Positions 34,808 through 43,355 of a stretch of DNA of 64,000 bases are shown here, piece by piece. The stretch comes from JAPPLB01 sp965218555 (GTDB lineage: Bacteria; Acidobacteriota; Terriglobia; Bryobacterales; UBA6623): assembly GCA_965218555.1 (NCBI GenBank), contig OZ244625.1:2728001-2792000 (forward strand). Direction: 5' to 3'. How positions within the stretch are numbered: position 1 is the stretch's first letter; every line of letters starts with the position of its first letter. The notes beneath the pieces were generated by a model. The model did not search any database. It had not been told where the DNA came from and saw only the letters and a program-made list of their open reading frames with translations. A program made the position numbers and the translations under genes.

Positions 34808-36136
34808 TCAAGCCACGCCCGCCTTGCGGATTTCCGGAGCGAACGCCTGGATCTTCCGCACCGCCTCGGCAATCTGATCCATATCGTCGCGGGAGCCGAG
34901 CAGCTTGCTCTGTGTGAACCAGACCGCCTCGCTACACAGCCGGTCGTTTTCGGGCGTGTGATTACGCTCGCGCCAGTCGCTCAATTCCTTGTCGGAATAA
35001 ATGCTTCGAAATGCGCGCGACTGGAAGGTGTGCTCGAGGAACTTGTCTTTGTTGAGCGGGCGGTAGCCGGTCGAGCAGTGAATGCCCTCCGCTCGCAGCG
35101 CCTTGACAAACCCTTCCCGCGGTAAATCGGCGAAGGCATGCGGGTCGTAGCGGAACAGGTAAAGGTGGTAGGCGTTCCGCGTGCAGCCTTCGTACATACG
35201 CGCCGACGCGATGCCGTCGATGTCGTCGAACAGGCCCGTCAGGTAGCCGGCATGGTCCTCTCTCTCTCGCGCCTGCTCTTCGACCCGGTCGTACTGCGCC
35301 GAAAGCAGCGCCCCTTGGAACTCCGTCATCCGCAGATTGCATCCGTTCGTGCGGTGCGGAATCGGGTTGTCCGCCTTGCCTACCGAGGTGCCGTTGGTAT
35401 GAAAGCGCTCGGCCCGAGCCATCAGTTCATCGTTGTTGGTAATCAGCGCGCCGCCCTCGCCGCAGTTCAGGTTCTTTGACGCTTGAAAGCTGAAGCACCC
35501 GATGTCTCCCAGTGTCGATACGGGCTGTTTGCGCCACTCGGCGAGATGCGACTGACAGGCGTCTTCCACGACCGACAGCTTATGCTTCTTGGCTAGCGCG
35601 AGAATGAGGTCCATCTCTGCCGGCGCGCCGCCCATGTGGACCGGCAGGATGCAGCGGGTCCGGGGAGTGATTCGCTCTTCGATCTTCTTGGCGTCGATCT
35701 GGAAAGTCTCGCGATCGGTGTCCACGAACACTGGCAAGGCGTGCTGCAGCAATACGACGTTCACCGTGGCGATGAACGTGTACGGCGGAACGAGAACCTC
35801 GTCCTTCGGCCCGACGTCGAGGGCGTTCAGCGCCGTCCAAAGGGCTGTCGTCCCGCCTGAAGTGGCAAGGCAGTAGCGTGCTCCGAGACGGCGAGCCCAT
35901 GTCTCCTCGAACTGCTTGACCGCGCCCCCCCGCGTCCGGTTCCACTTCAGCGTCCGCAGGACCGACATCCAAACCTTCTCGTCGCTCTTGCGGACGATCG
36001 GCCAGCCGGGGAACGGTTTCTTTCGGGTCGGCCTGCCGCCGAGCACGGCCGGCTTGTCCCCCAGGGTTGCCGCCGCCGCCCGCGCCCCGGCCGCCGCCGC
36101 CACGCTCAAGAAGAAACGACGCGATCGATCCGCCAT
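34808..36136 (-). CDS. Tat-exported DegT/DnrJ/EryC1/StrS aminotransferase-like protein
   Basis: A PLP-dependent fold type I protein of the sugar-aminotransferase family. LATSGGTTALWTALNALDVG, EVLVPPYTFIATVN, VVEDACQSH and CFSFQASKNLNCGEGGAL (PLP-lysine in ASKN) are the family landmarks. Unusually the N-terminus DRSRRFFLSVAAAAGARAAAA is a twin-arginine signal, which would export the enzyme with its cofactor. GGGAGG lies seven bases before the ATG. Whether it still catalyses transamination outside the cytoplasm, or serves another role, is unknown. It is not in a sugar-nucleotide cluster. Confidence 0.87.
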   Translation of the reverse strand: MADRSRRFFLSVAAAAGARAAAATLGDKPAVLGGRPTRKKPFPGWPIVRKSDEKVWMSVLRTLKWNRTRGGAVKQFEETWARRLGARYCLATSGGTTALWTALNALDVGPKDEVLVPPYTFIATVNVVLLQHALPVFVDTDRETFQIDAKKIEERITPRTRCILPVHMGGAPAEMDLILALAKKHKLSVVEDACQSHLAEWRKQPVSTLGDIGCFSFQASKNLNCGEGGALITNNDELMARAERFHTNGTSVGKADNPIPHRTNGCNLRMTEFQGALLSAQYDRVEEQAREREDHAGYLTGLFDDIDGIASARMYEGCTRNAYHLYLFRYDPHAFADLPREGFVKALRAEGIHCSTGYRPLNKDKFLEHTFQSRAFRSIYSDKELSDWRERNHTPENDRLCSEAVWFTQSKLLGSRDDMDQIAEAVRKIQAFAPEIRKAGVA

Positions 36137-36198
36137 CGTGAACCTCCCATGGGCCGGGGCGGCGCAACAGCCGCCCCGATCAAGAAACAGTGTTGACC

Positions 36199-38319
36199 CT
36201 ACTCGGCCTGTTTCGCAAACTTGCGCTTCTGGCGCTGTTCGCGAAGCACGGCCTTGCGGCTCAGCTTGATCTTATTACCGTCCAGGGCCAGACACTTGAC
36301 GAGAATCTGATCGCCCTGCTTCAGCTCGTCCTTGACGTTGCGAATGCGGTGCTCGGCGATCTCGCTGATGTGCAGCAGCCCCTCGGTGCCGGGGAAAATC
36401 TCGACGAACGCGCCGAAGTCCACGATGCGCGTCACGCTGCCCAGATAGGTCTTGTTGACCTCGGCCGAAGCCGTCAGGTCTTTGATCATCTGGATTGCCT
36501 TGTTCGCGGCCAGTTCGTCGCTTGATGCGATCTGCACCGTGCCGTCGTCATGGACATCGATCTTCGCGCCCGACTCCATCACGATGCTCTTGATCATCTT
36601 GCCGCCGGGTCCAATCACGTCACGAATCTTGGCGGTCGGAATGTTCAACGTGTAGATGCGCGGCGCATGGCGTGAGATGTCGCTGCGCGGTTCGGGAATG
36701 ACAGCCTCCATCGCGTCGAGGATCTCGAATCGCGCCCGCTTGGCTTGATCGAGCGCCTTTTCGAGCACCTCCAGGCTGATGTTGGGCTGCTTGATGTCCA
36801 TCTGCAGCGCCGTAATTCCGTCTCGGGTACCCGCGACCTTGAAGTCCATGTCGCCGTAGTGATCCTCGGCGCCGGCGATGTCGGTGAGAATCGCTACGTC
36901 TCCGTTGCCGCCGGTCACCAAACCCATCGCGATGCCGGCCACAGGCGCTTTTAACGGCACGCCGGCGTCCATCATCGCCAGCGTTCCGCCGCAGACGGTC
37001 GCCATCGAGCTCGATCCGTTCGATTCGAGGATGTCGCTGACGATTCGAATCGTGTAGGGGAAGACCTCTTCGTCGGGGATCACGGCCGAAAGCGCGCGCT
37101 CGGCCAGTATGCCATGCCCGATCTCGCGACGGCCCGCCCCGCGCAGGAACGACACCTCGCCGACGCTGAACGGCGGGAAGTTGTAGTGCACCATGAAGCT
37201 CTTCTGGGTATCGGGGTCTTCGAGCTTCTCCTGCCGCTGGCCCTCGTCTTTGGTGCCCAGGGTCACGGTTGCGAGCGCTTGCGTCTCGCCGCGCGTAAAC
37301 ACGGCCGAGCCATGGGTTCGCGGCAGTTCGGAGACTTCACAGGTGAGCCGGCGGATCTCGTCGAAAGCACGGCCGTCAGACCTTCGTTTGTTTTCGAGAA
37401 TCGATTGCCGGAACAACGATTCCTTCAGGTGGTTGAAAAACTTGCCGGCTTGGGCGGCCTTGTCTGCGTCGTCGCCCTGCTCTGCGACAGCCTCTTTCTT
37501 CAGGGCGTTGACATTGGCTTGACTATCGAGTTTCCCGAGCTGGCTCGTATCGAGTGCTGCGGTCAGCCGCGCGTTCCACTTGTCCGAGAAGGTTTGGAAG
37601 GCCTTTTCGTCAAACGCCGAAGGCTCGACTTTTCGTTTCGGCTTGCCGGCTTTGGCCGCCAGCTCCCGCACGCCCTGAATGATCTTGCGGCAGCCTTCGT
37701 GACCGACTCGCATGGCCTCGACCATGTCGGCTTCACTCACCTCCGAGGCGCTCGACTCGACCATAGCGAGGCCTTCGTCCGCGCCGGCGACGACGATGTT
37801 CAAGTCACCCTCGTCGATCTGCTTGTAGCTCGGGTTGAGGACCCATTCGCCTGCGACCCGCCCGACGCGCACGGCGCCGATCGGATACAGGAACGGGATA
37901 TCTGAAATCGTTAGCGCGGCCGAGGCTCCCACCATCGCCAGCATGCTCGGGTCGAAGTCGGGGTCCGCCGATTGCACGAACGCGATCACCTGCGTCTCGT
38001 TTCGGAAGCCCTCCGCGAACAACGGCCGGATCGGACGGTCAATGAGCCGGCTGGTGAGGACCTCCTTTTCCGTAGGACGTCCTTCACGTTTGATGTAGCC
38101 GCCGGGGATTCTGCCCGCGGCATAGGTGTATTCACGGTAGTCGACCGTGAGCGGGAAAAAGTCAATGCCCTCGCGGGGATGTTCAGCCGCAGTCGCTGTG
38201 ACCAATACGGTCGAATCGCCGCAGCGCACAATGACTGCGCCGCCGGCTTGTTTGGCCAAACGGCCGGTTTCGAGCTCGATCATTCGAGAGCCGAGCTCGA
38301 TCTCTACGGTTTGTTTCAT
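36199..38319 (-). CDS. pnp: Polyribonucleotide nucleotidyltransferase (PNPase)
   Basis: A phosphorolytic 3'-5' exoribonuclease of the degradosome. Two RNase PH domains are separated by a helical linker (residues about 1-210 and 300-530; FFPLTVDYREYTYAAGRIPGG, GAGRREIGHGILAERAL). A KH domain near 555-610 (IGPGGKMIKSIVMESGAKI) and an S1 domain near 620-690 (GLLHISEIAEHR) follow. At 706 residues it is full length. It lies downstream of rpsO on the same strand, the usual rpsO-pnp order, with hairpins between. Confidence 0.96.
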   Translation of the reverse strand: MKQTVEIELGSRMIELETGRLAKQAGGAVIVRCGDSTVLVTATAAEHPREGIDFFPLTVDYREYTYAAGRIPGGYIKREGRPTEKEVLTSRLIDRPIRPLFAEGFRNETQVIAFVQSADPDFDPSMLAMVGASAALTISDIPFLYPIGAVRVGRVAGEWVLNPSYKQIDEGDLNIVVAGADEGLAMVESSASEVSEADMVEAMRVGHEGCRKIIQGVRELAAKAGKPKRKVEPSAFDEKAFQTFSDKWNARLTAALDTSQLGKLDSQANVNALKKEAVAEQGDDADKAAQAGKFFNHLKESLFRQSILENKRRSDGRAFDEIRRLTCEVSELPRTHGSAVFTRGETQALATVTLGTKDEGQRQEKLEDPDTQKSFMVHYNFPPFSVGEVSFLRGAGRREIGHGILAERALSAVIPDEEVFPYTIRIVSDILESNGSSSMATVCGGTLAMMDAGVPLKAPVAGIAMGLVTGGNGDVAILTDIAGAEDHYGDMDFKVAGTRDGITALQMDIKQPNISLEVLEKALDQAKRARFEILDAMEAVIPEPRSDISRHAPRIYTLNIPTAKIRDVIGPGGKMIKSIVMESGAKIDVHDDGTVQIASSDELAANKAIQMIKDLTASAEVNKTYLGSVTRIVDFGAFVEIFPGTEGLLHISEIAEHRIRNVKDELKQGDQILVKCLALDGNKIKLSRKAVLREQRQKRKFAKQAE

Positions 38320-38346
38320 GTTGTTCTTTCAGGTGCAGGTCGTTAG

Positions 38347-38510
38347 CGCCGCCGCAACAACGCGGCGGCGATCCTGCTCGTCTTGGTTGAAAAATTGGAG
38401 GGAAGGAGAAGCACGGTCCCGAAACTTCCGGGATACGGAGAAGAGATTCGCGGTGACGCCCGAAGGCGTCGCCAGGCGCGGGACCAACGAGCGGCCGAGT
38501 CAATGGACTC
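38347..38510 (-). promoter_or_regulatory. Hairpins in the rpsO-pnp spacer
   Basis: In transcript order the minus strand offers GCCGAGTC-CATT-GACTCGGC (38510-38491), GACGCC-TTCG-GGCGTC near 38470-38455 with a stable UUCG tetraloop, and CGCCGCCGC-GTTGTT-GCGGCGGCG (38370-38347). None has a T-run. The position matches the processing and autoregulation region known between rpsO and pnp in other bacteria. The role here is inference. Confidence 0.5.
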
Positions 38511-38590
38511 GGCTGCGAACCGTCAGTTCGCCAACGACTGGATGGGGATCAGTTTTCGTGAACGGGGTCATCCCGGACACGACGAACGAC

Positions 38591-38860
38591 CTAGCCGCGC
38601 AGACCTAGACTCTTGATGAGATTCCGGTATCGCCCGGGACTGGTGTTGCGGAGGTACCGCAGCAATCGGCGGCGGCGGCTCACCATCGTCAGCAAGCCAC
38701 GCCGGGAAGAGAAATCCTTGTGGTGTCCCTTGAGGTGCTCGGTCAACCCCTTGATCCTCTTGGTCAGGATGGCAACCTGCACTTCCGTCGAGCCCACGTC
38801 GGCCTTGTGGGTTCGATATGTGGCGATAATCTCCTTCTTCGCCTGCGGCTCTAAGGGCAT
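38591..38860 (-). CDS. rpsO: 30S ribosomal protein S15
   Basis: A primary 16S rRNA-binding protein of the small-subunit platform. At 89 residues it has the exact family length. THKADVGSTEVQVAILTKRI, HLKGHHKDFSSRRGLL and RRRLLRYLRNTSPGRYRNLIKSLGLRG are near-invariant. AGGAG lies about 15 bases upstream, and TATACT on the minus strand at 38918-38913 is a possible -10. The ISNCY-type element begins about 105 bases upstream of the start. Confidence 0.97.
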   Translation of the reverse strand: MPLEPQAKKEIIATYRTHKADVGSTEVQVAILTKRIKGLTEHLKGHHKDFSSRRGLLTMVSRRRRLLRYLRNTSPGRYRNLIKSLGLRG

Positions 38861-38965
38861 GGCCGTCCGTCTTTCGACTCCTTTTTTTCTTTTCCCTTTA
38901 CGTTACATCCCGAGTATAGCACAGGGGTCCCGGCCACGCCGCCCTCCCCACGCATCATGTCAACG

Positions 38966-40416
38966 CCCAATAGAAATGTCCCCTTGTACGTCAAGAGGGA
39001 ATCGTCGTCGTCGAGGCGGTGGGAATGTGGGAATCGCGGCAGCGATTTCCGTCATTTCCACAGCCCGCCGCGCCGCCGCGTCGTTTTTTCCACGGCCGGG
39101 TAGCGCCGCCAAGGATGGTCGGCCGCTGGTGGCCGCGGCAGCGGCGCCCTGCGAGGCCGCGGCTCAGCATGCCGCTGCGGTTGCGGTTGCGCCAGCGGCT
39201 CGAAGGCCACCTCGCGATCCTGGTGCACCACTCGCAGCTCCCCACCCCGCGCTTGTTGCACCGTCACTCGTGCTCCCGCTCCCAGGTCTTGATTCCGCTT
39301 GGGCTTCAACTGCAAGAAGCGATTCTCAAAACGCACCACCCAGTCGTTGGAGACCACCCGTTCAGCTTCCAAACAAAACACCCCTCTCAGGTCCAGGCCC
39401 TCAGGCACAGGCCGGTGAAAGTTCGCCGCCGCCGGTTGCCGCCCGAAGCGGGCGTTGTGCTCCTCCAGATAGCCCTGCTGCAGATAGCGGTTCGCCGCCT
39501 CGTAATCGCTGATCCCCGCCAGCCGCCTCTTCTTGATCAGACGGTCTTGATGCGTTCCGTGGTGGCGCTCCACACGCCCTTTCGCCTGCGGGGACGACGC
39601 CACAATGATCCCGATGCCCAGCTTCGCGCACATGCGTCCGAACTGCGTCTGCGGCTCGACTCCTTCGATGGCTTCCCGTGATGTCGGCCGCCGCTGGTAG
39701 ACGTTCTTCCCATCGCAGTACAACGCCTGCGGAACGCCGTATCGACGCACCCACGCTTGCAGCAGATCGGCGGCCGCCCAAGTCGTCTCCTCGTCCGAGA
39801 AACGGCACAGCCCCAGACCGCTCGCATCGTCGACGAAGTTCATCAGACAAGCTTGAGGTCCACGTTCCTCCAGCCAATGGTGGTGCGAACCGTCGAGTTG
39901 CACCAGCTCGCCGAAGTGCGCCCGCCGCTGCCGTCGCCTGCGGTGCGGCCGGCGCTTTCTGCTGCGGCTCCACAGACCGCCCGCCCGCATCCAGCACCGC
40001 AAGGTCTCGCGGGACACTTCGATCTCGTGATCCGATGCCAAATGTTCCGCCGCCAGCGTCGGCCCAAAGCGCTCGCCCGGCCCTCCCCCGTAGTGCTCCC
40101 GCACCAACTCCAAAACCCGCTCGCGGCGCTTTTCATCGGCGCGGTTCGAAGCACGGCCAACATGGCCGTGCAGCAGCGCCTTGCCCCCTCCCTCGCCGTA
40201 GCGCTTCTTCAGACGCTTCGCCTGCCGATAGCTCACCCCCATCAACGTGGCCGCTTCTGTCAGCTTCACATCCCCGCGCTGCACCCGGCTCAGCACTTCA
40301 CCACGCCTGATTTCCTTCGTGCTCATCCATGTCCTTCCCAATCTCGGCTCCTCCTTCGGAGCCCCAGATTAGGGGACACATTTCTATCGGGCGCTCATGG
40401 GGACATTATCATTGGG
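38966..40416 (-). mobile_element. ISNCY-type insertion sequence with related inverted ends
   Basis: The left end reads CCCAATAGAAATGTCCCC (38966-38983). The right side has two inverted matches: an inner one, CCCGATAGAAATGTGTCCCC, at about 40392-40373 and an outer one, CCCAATGATAATGTCCCC, at 40416-40399. The exact right boundary is therefore uncertain. No clear target duplication was found. CCTCCCCACGCATCA flanks both sides, but it also occurs elsewhere in the window as part of a dispersed repeat. Confidence 0.7.
39052..40326 (-). CDS. ISNCY-family transposase (integrase core)
   Basis: The N-terminal helix-turn-helix is KLTEAATLMGVSYRQAKRLKKRYG. The rve core follows with LVQLDGSHHHWLEERG, LMNFVDDASGLGL, ALYCDGKNVYQRR and SSPQAKGRVERHHGTHQDRLIK. 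The C-terminus is Arg/Pro-rich. I start at ATG 40326 (MSTKEIRRGEVLSRV); a TTG at 40341 is also open. It is about 424 residues and appears intact. Confidence 0.88.
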   Translation of the reverse strand: MSTKEIRRGEVLSRVQRGDVKLTEAATLMGVSYRQAKRLKKRYGEGGGKALLHGHVGRASNRADEKRRERVLELVREHYGGGPGERFGPTLAAEHLASDHEIEVSRETLRCWMRAGGLWSRSRKRRPHRRRRQRRAHFGELVQLDGSHHHWLEERGPQACLMNFVDDASGLGLCRFSDEETTWAAADLLQAWVRRYGVPQALYCDGKNVYQRRPTSREAIEGVEPQTQFGRMCAKLGIGIIVASSPQAKGRVERHHGTHQDRLIKKRRLAGISDYEAANRYLQQGYLEEHNARFGRQPAAANFHRPVPEGLDLRGVFCLEAERVVSNDWVVRFENRFLQLKPKRNQDLGAGARVTVQQARGGELRVVHQDREVAFEPLAQPQPQRHAEPRPRRAPLPRPPAADHPWRRYPAVEKTTRRRGGLWK

Positions 40417-40425
40417 CTACAACAC

Positions 40426-40575
40426 CCTCCCCACGCATCACCGCCTTTTCGAATCACGGTCTTTACCCATCAAGCACGCCATGCAAGTGCAACGAAGTCA
40501 AGGCGGCCCTACCGCCTTTTCGGTTTTTAGGTCAAGAAACACGAGACACGAGACACGAATCACGGCTTTTGCTGC
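40426..40575 (+). repeat. Internal module of the dispersed repeat
   Basis: CCTCCCCACGCATCACCG, then CGGTCTTTACCCATCAAGC, CGCCATGCAAGTGCAACGAAG and a heptamer-like tract CACGAGACACGAATCACGG. A close copy is at 51985-52110. Neither inverted end is present. Confidence 0.65.
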
Positions 40576-40755
40576 CCGGCGAGCCGTAGCTCTTTCGCCG
40601 GAAGCCGCCGCCCGCATCACGGTCTTTTGGGTTTCCCGAGACACGAGACACGAATCACGGCCTTTCATCACGAACCACGGTTTTTCCCGAATAACCGCTT
40701 TGGTTCCCTGCCCGCAATTTCCCGGAATTTCCCGGAATTGTTCGGGTACCCCCCC

Positions 40756-40830
40756 GCCGCAAATCAAGTGCCTCCGCGCACCGCGGCAACCGGGCCGTCG
40801 ACTTCATGGATGCATCGCGTCGCCGCGCAA
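40756..40830 (+). repeat. 75-bp direct repeat, left copy
   Basis: It starts GCCGCAAATCAAGTGCC and ends GTCGCCGCGCAA. It matches 55431-55505 in the same orientation with 8 mismatches in 75. Similarity extends weakly upstream in both copies (CCGAATmACCGC). The pair brackets the hsd-AbiE-IS1595-gp27 block. Confidence 0.8.
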
Positions 40831-40838
40831 GCGTCCCT

Positions 40839-40918
40839 GGCCTGCATGGCTCACCAAGTGGCGAGGCGAAGTGCGTCCGGGTCACGAGTCACGAAACACG
40901 AGACACGGCTTTTAGGGC
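40839..40918 (+). repeat. Left-end fragment of the dispersed repeat before hsdM
   Basis: GGCCTGCATGGCTCACCAAG, GTGGCGAGGCGAAGTGCG, then CACGAGTCACGAAACACGAG and ACACGGCTTTTAGGG. The hsdM start is 28 bases downstream, so the repeat may contribute to its promoter region. The remaining sequence in 40342-40946 is IS end and repeat only. Confidence 0.65.
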
Positions 40919-40946
40919 AGAGTGCTACATTCGGAATGGTCCCGAT

Positions 40947-43058
40947 ATGAACCACAGCCGGATCGTCAGCTTCATCTGGGGCGTGGCGGACCTGATCCGC
41001 GACACCTTCAAGCGGGGCAAGTACCAGGACGTGATCCTGCCGCTCACCGTGCTGCGCCGGCTCGACTGCGTGCTGGCCCCCACCAAGCTGAAGGTCCTCG
41101 AGGTCCAGGCCAGGTACAAGGGCAAGATCGAGAACCTCGACTCGCTGCTTCAGACCGCTTCCGGGTTCGCCTTCTACAACACGTCCCGCTACGACTTCGA
41201 GAAGCTGCTCGCCGACGCCCCCCACGTCGCTCAGAACCTGCGCAACTACATCGCCGGGTTCAGCCCCAACATGCGCGAGGTGCTCGAAAAGTTCGATTTC
41301 GACAATACCATCACCAAGCTCGACGAGGCCGGTCTGCTGTTCCTGGTCGTGCAGCGGTTCGGCGATCCAAAGGTGAATCTCCACCCGGACGCGATCGACA
41401 ACTTCACGATGGGCACGATCTTCGAGGAGTTGATCCGGAAGTTCAACGAGGCGCTGAACGAGAACCCCGGCGAGCACTTCACCCCCCGTGACGTGGTTCA
41501 CCTCATGGTCGACCTGCTGCTGGCCGGCGACGAGGAACGGCTGCGCACGAGGGGAGTGGGGCGGAGCGTCTACGACCCGTGCTGCGGCTCGGGCGGCATG
41601 CTCACCATCGCCAAGGAGCACGTCACCGTCGGAGAGCGCCGCGAAGGCAAACCCCTCGGCAACGCCCTGAACCCTGAGGCCGGCATCCACCTGTTCGGCC
41701 AGGAGGTGAACCCGGAAACCTTCGCCATCTGCAAGTCGGACCTCTTCATGAAATCGGGAGACGGCCGCGACGCCGAGAAGATCGTCTTCGGGAGCACGCT
41801 CTCGAACGACCGGCACGCCGGCAGGACCTTCGACTACATGATCGCCAATCCGCCCTACGGCAAGGACTGGAAGCGAGACCAGGACGACGTGCGGGCCGAG
41901 CACGACCGGGGCGCCGCCGGTCGCTTCGGGCCGGGCCTGCCGCGGATCAGCGACGGCCAATTGCTGTTCCTGCTGCACATGCTCGCGCACGTCAACCAGC
42001 CGGCCCAGGGCGGCTTGCGGGTCGCCATCATCATGAACGGCTCGCCGCTGTTCACCGGCGACGCCGGCAGCGGTGAGAGCGAGATTCGCCGCTGGATCCT
42101 CGAGAACGACCTGCTCGAAGCGCTCATCGCGCTGCCCGAGCAGCTCTTCTACAACACCGGCATCGCGACCTACGTCTGGGTGCTCACGAACCGCAAACGG
42201 CCCGAGCGGCGCGGCAAGGTCCAACTCATCGACGCCACCTCGTTCTGGGTCCTGCTGCGCAAGAGCCTGGGCGCGAAGCGCCGCGAGGTCCCGTTCGAGG
42301 GCAAGGAGGACATCCTGCGGCTGCTGGCCGCCTTCGAGGACGGTGCGCCCCGCAAGGCCGGCCGGGACGGCTCCGAGCGCGAGGCCGTCGTCAGCCGCGT
42401 CTACCCGGCCACGCGCTTCGGCTTCCGCAAGATCACGGTCGAACGGCCCCTTCGGCTCGATTTCCAGGCCGGCCCCGAGCGGATCGCTCGGCTCGACGGC
42501 GAGCGCGCCTTCGCCAACTTGGCCGTGTCGCGCAAGAAGGGCGCCGCCAAGGCCGCGGACGAGCAGGCGGGCCGCGAGCAGCAGGCCGCCATCCGCTCCT
42601 TGCTCCGGAGCCTGCCGGACACGCTCTACCTGGATCGGGCGGACTTCGAGGCCGAGCTTGCTCGCTCCGCACGCGAAGCGAAGCTCAAGCTCGCCGCGCC
42701 GATCCGGAAGGCCGTTCTCTCGGCGCTGTCGGAGCGCAACGGCAGGGCCGAGATCTGCCGCGGCCGGGAGGGACGCCCCGAGCTCGACCCTGAGCTCCGC
42801 GACACCGAGAACGTGCCCCTGCTCGAGGATGTCGAGGCGTTCTTCGAGCGCGAGGTGAAGCCCCACGTTCCCGACGCCTGGATCGACAGCACGCGCCGCG
42901 ACCCGCGGGACGGGCAGGTCGGGCTGGTGGGCTACGAGATCAATTTCAACCGCTACTTCTACGAGTACTGCCCGCCGCGTCCGCTCGAGGAGATCGAGGC
43001 CGACATCCAGCAGGTCGAGCAGGAGATACTGTCCCTGCTAAGGAAAGTGGCGGGATAA
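40947..43058 (+). CDS. hsdM: Type I restriction-modification DNA methyltransferase subunit
   Basis: The N6-adenine methyltransferase subunit of a type I system. An N-terminal helical domain (IVSFIWGVADLIRDTFKRGK, ILPLTVLRRLDCVL) precedes the SAM site DPCCGSGGM from residue 210 and the catalytic NPPY at 301-304. At 703 residues it is longer than classic HsdM because of a C-terminal extension. I start at MNHSRIVSF (ATG 40947), since the longer frame is repeat-derived. It is the first gene of the hsd locus; hsdS and hsdR lie 4-5 kb downstream, with the AbiE genes and an IS21 element in between. Confidence 0.93.
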   Translation: MNHSRIVSFIWGVADLIRDTFKRGKYQDVILPLTVLRRLDCVLAPTKLKVLEVQARYKGKIENLDSLLQTASGFAFYNTSRYDFEKLLADAPHVAQNLRNYIAGFSPNMREVLEKFDFDNTITKLDEAGLLFLVVQRFGDPKVNLHPDAIDNFTMGTIFEELIRKFNEALNENPGEHFTPRDVVHLMVDLLLAGDEERLRTRGVGRSVYDPCCGSGGMLTIAKEHVTVGERREGKPLGNALNPEAGIHLFGQEVNPETFAICKSDLFMKSGDGRDAEKIVFGSTLSNDRHAGRTFDYMIANPPYGKDWKRDQDDVRAEHDRGAAGRFGPGLPRISDGQLLFLLHMLAHVNQPAQGGLRVAIIMNGSPLFTGDAGSGESEIRRWILENDLLEALIALPEQLFYNTGIATYVWVLTNRKRPERRGKVQLIDATSFWVLLRKSLGAKRREVPFEGKEDILRLLAAFEDGAPRKAGRDGSEREAVVSRVYPATRFGFRKITVERPLRLDFQAGPERIARLDGERAFANLAVSRKKGAAKAADEQAGREQQAAIRSLLRSLPDTLYLDRADFEAELARSAREAKLKLAAPIRKAVLSALSERNGRAEICRGREGRPELDPELRDTENVPLLEDVEAFFEREVKPHVPDAWIDSTRRDPRDGQVGLVGYEINFNRYFYEYCPPRPLEEIEADIQQVEQEILSLLRKVAG

Positions 43059-43173
43059 TGCCTTTAATTGTAGTTAATTAGGAATAATTGCCTGCATATT
43101 TGTACGATTCAAGTTATACTGGAAGCGTGGAACGCCTGAATTGCAAACAACCAACCGCATCTGCCGATAATTC

Positions 43174-43355
43174 TAGCCTGCATTTCTCACCACGTGGCGA
43201 GGTGAAGTGCGTGAGAGGGACGTCAGGACTAGGCGCGAGCCGCTTGGCGCGCACAGGTGTACTTGAAAGTACATCGAGCACGGCAAGCAAGCGCAACGAA
43301 GTCATGGCGGTCGTATCGCGTGCTTCGACCGTCGGGTGGTGAGAAATGCAGGCTA
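43174..43355 (+). repeat. Complete dispersed repeat with perfect 20-bp inverted ends
   Basis: TAGCCTGCATTTCTCACCAC (43174-43193) is the exact inverse complement of 43336-43355. The 182-bp unit has no transposase and no obvious flanking duplication. Its right half (GTGTACTTGA to GGTGGTGAGAAATGCAGG) recurs at 54.5 kb and its left half at 31.2 kb. The region 43059-43173 upstream is AT-rich with a TATACT (43115-43120) but no gene. Confidence 0.85.

Noticed and set aside
38943..40441. CCTCCCCACGCATCA as target duplication of the ISNCY-type element
   Set aside because: The same string occurs at 51990 in a dispersed repeat, so its presence on both sides need not come from the insertion, and it does not abut the inverted ends.
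40520..40680. Possible CRISPR-like array in the CACGAATCACGAGACACG tracts
   Set aside because: Units are 7-8 bases with no unique spacers, and no cas genes are present. They are part of a dispersed repeat.
40851..42866. Minus-strand open frame of 671 codons opposite hsdM
   Set aside because: Antisense shadow of hsdM with low-complexity composition.
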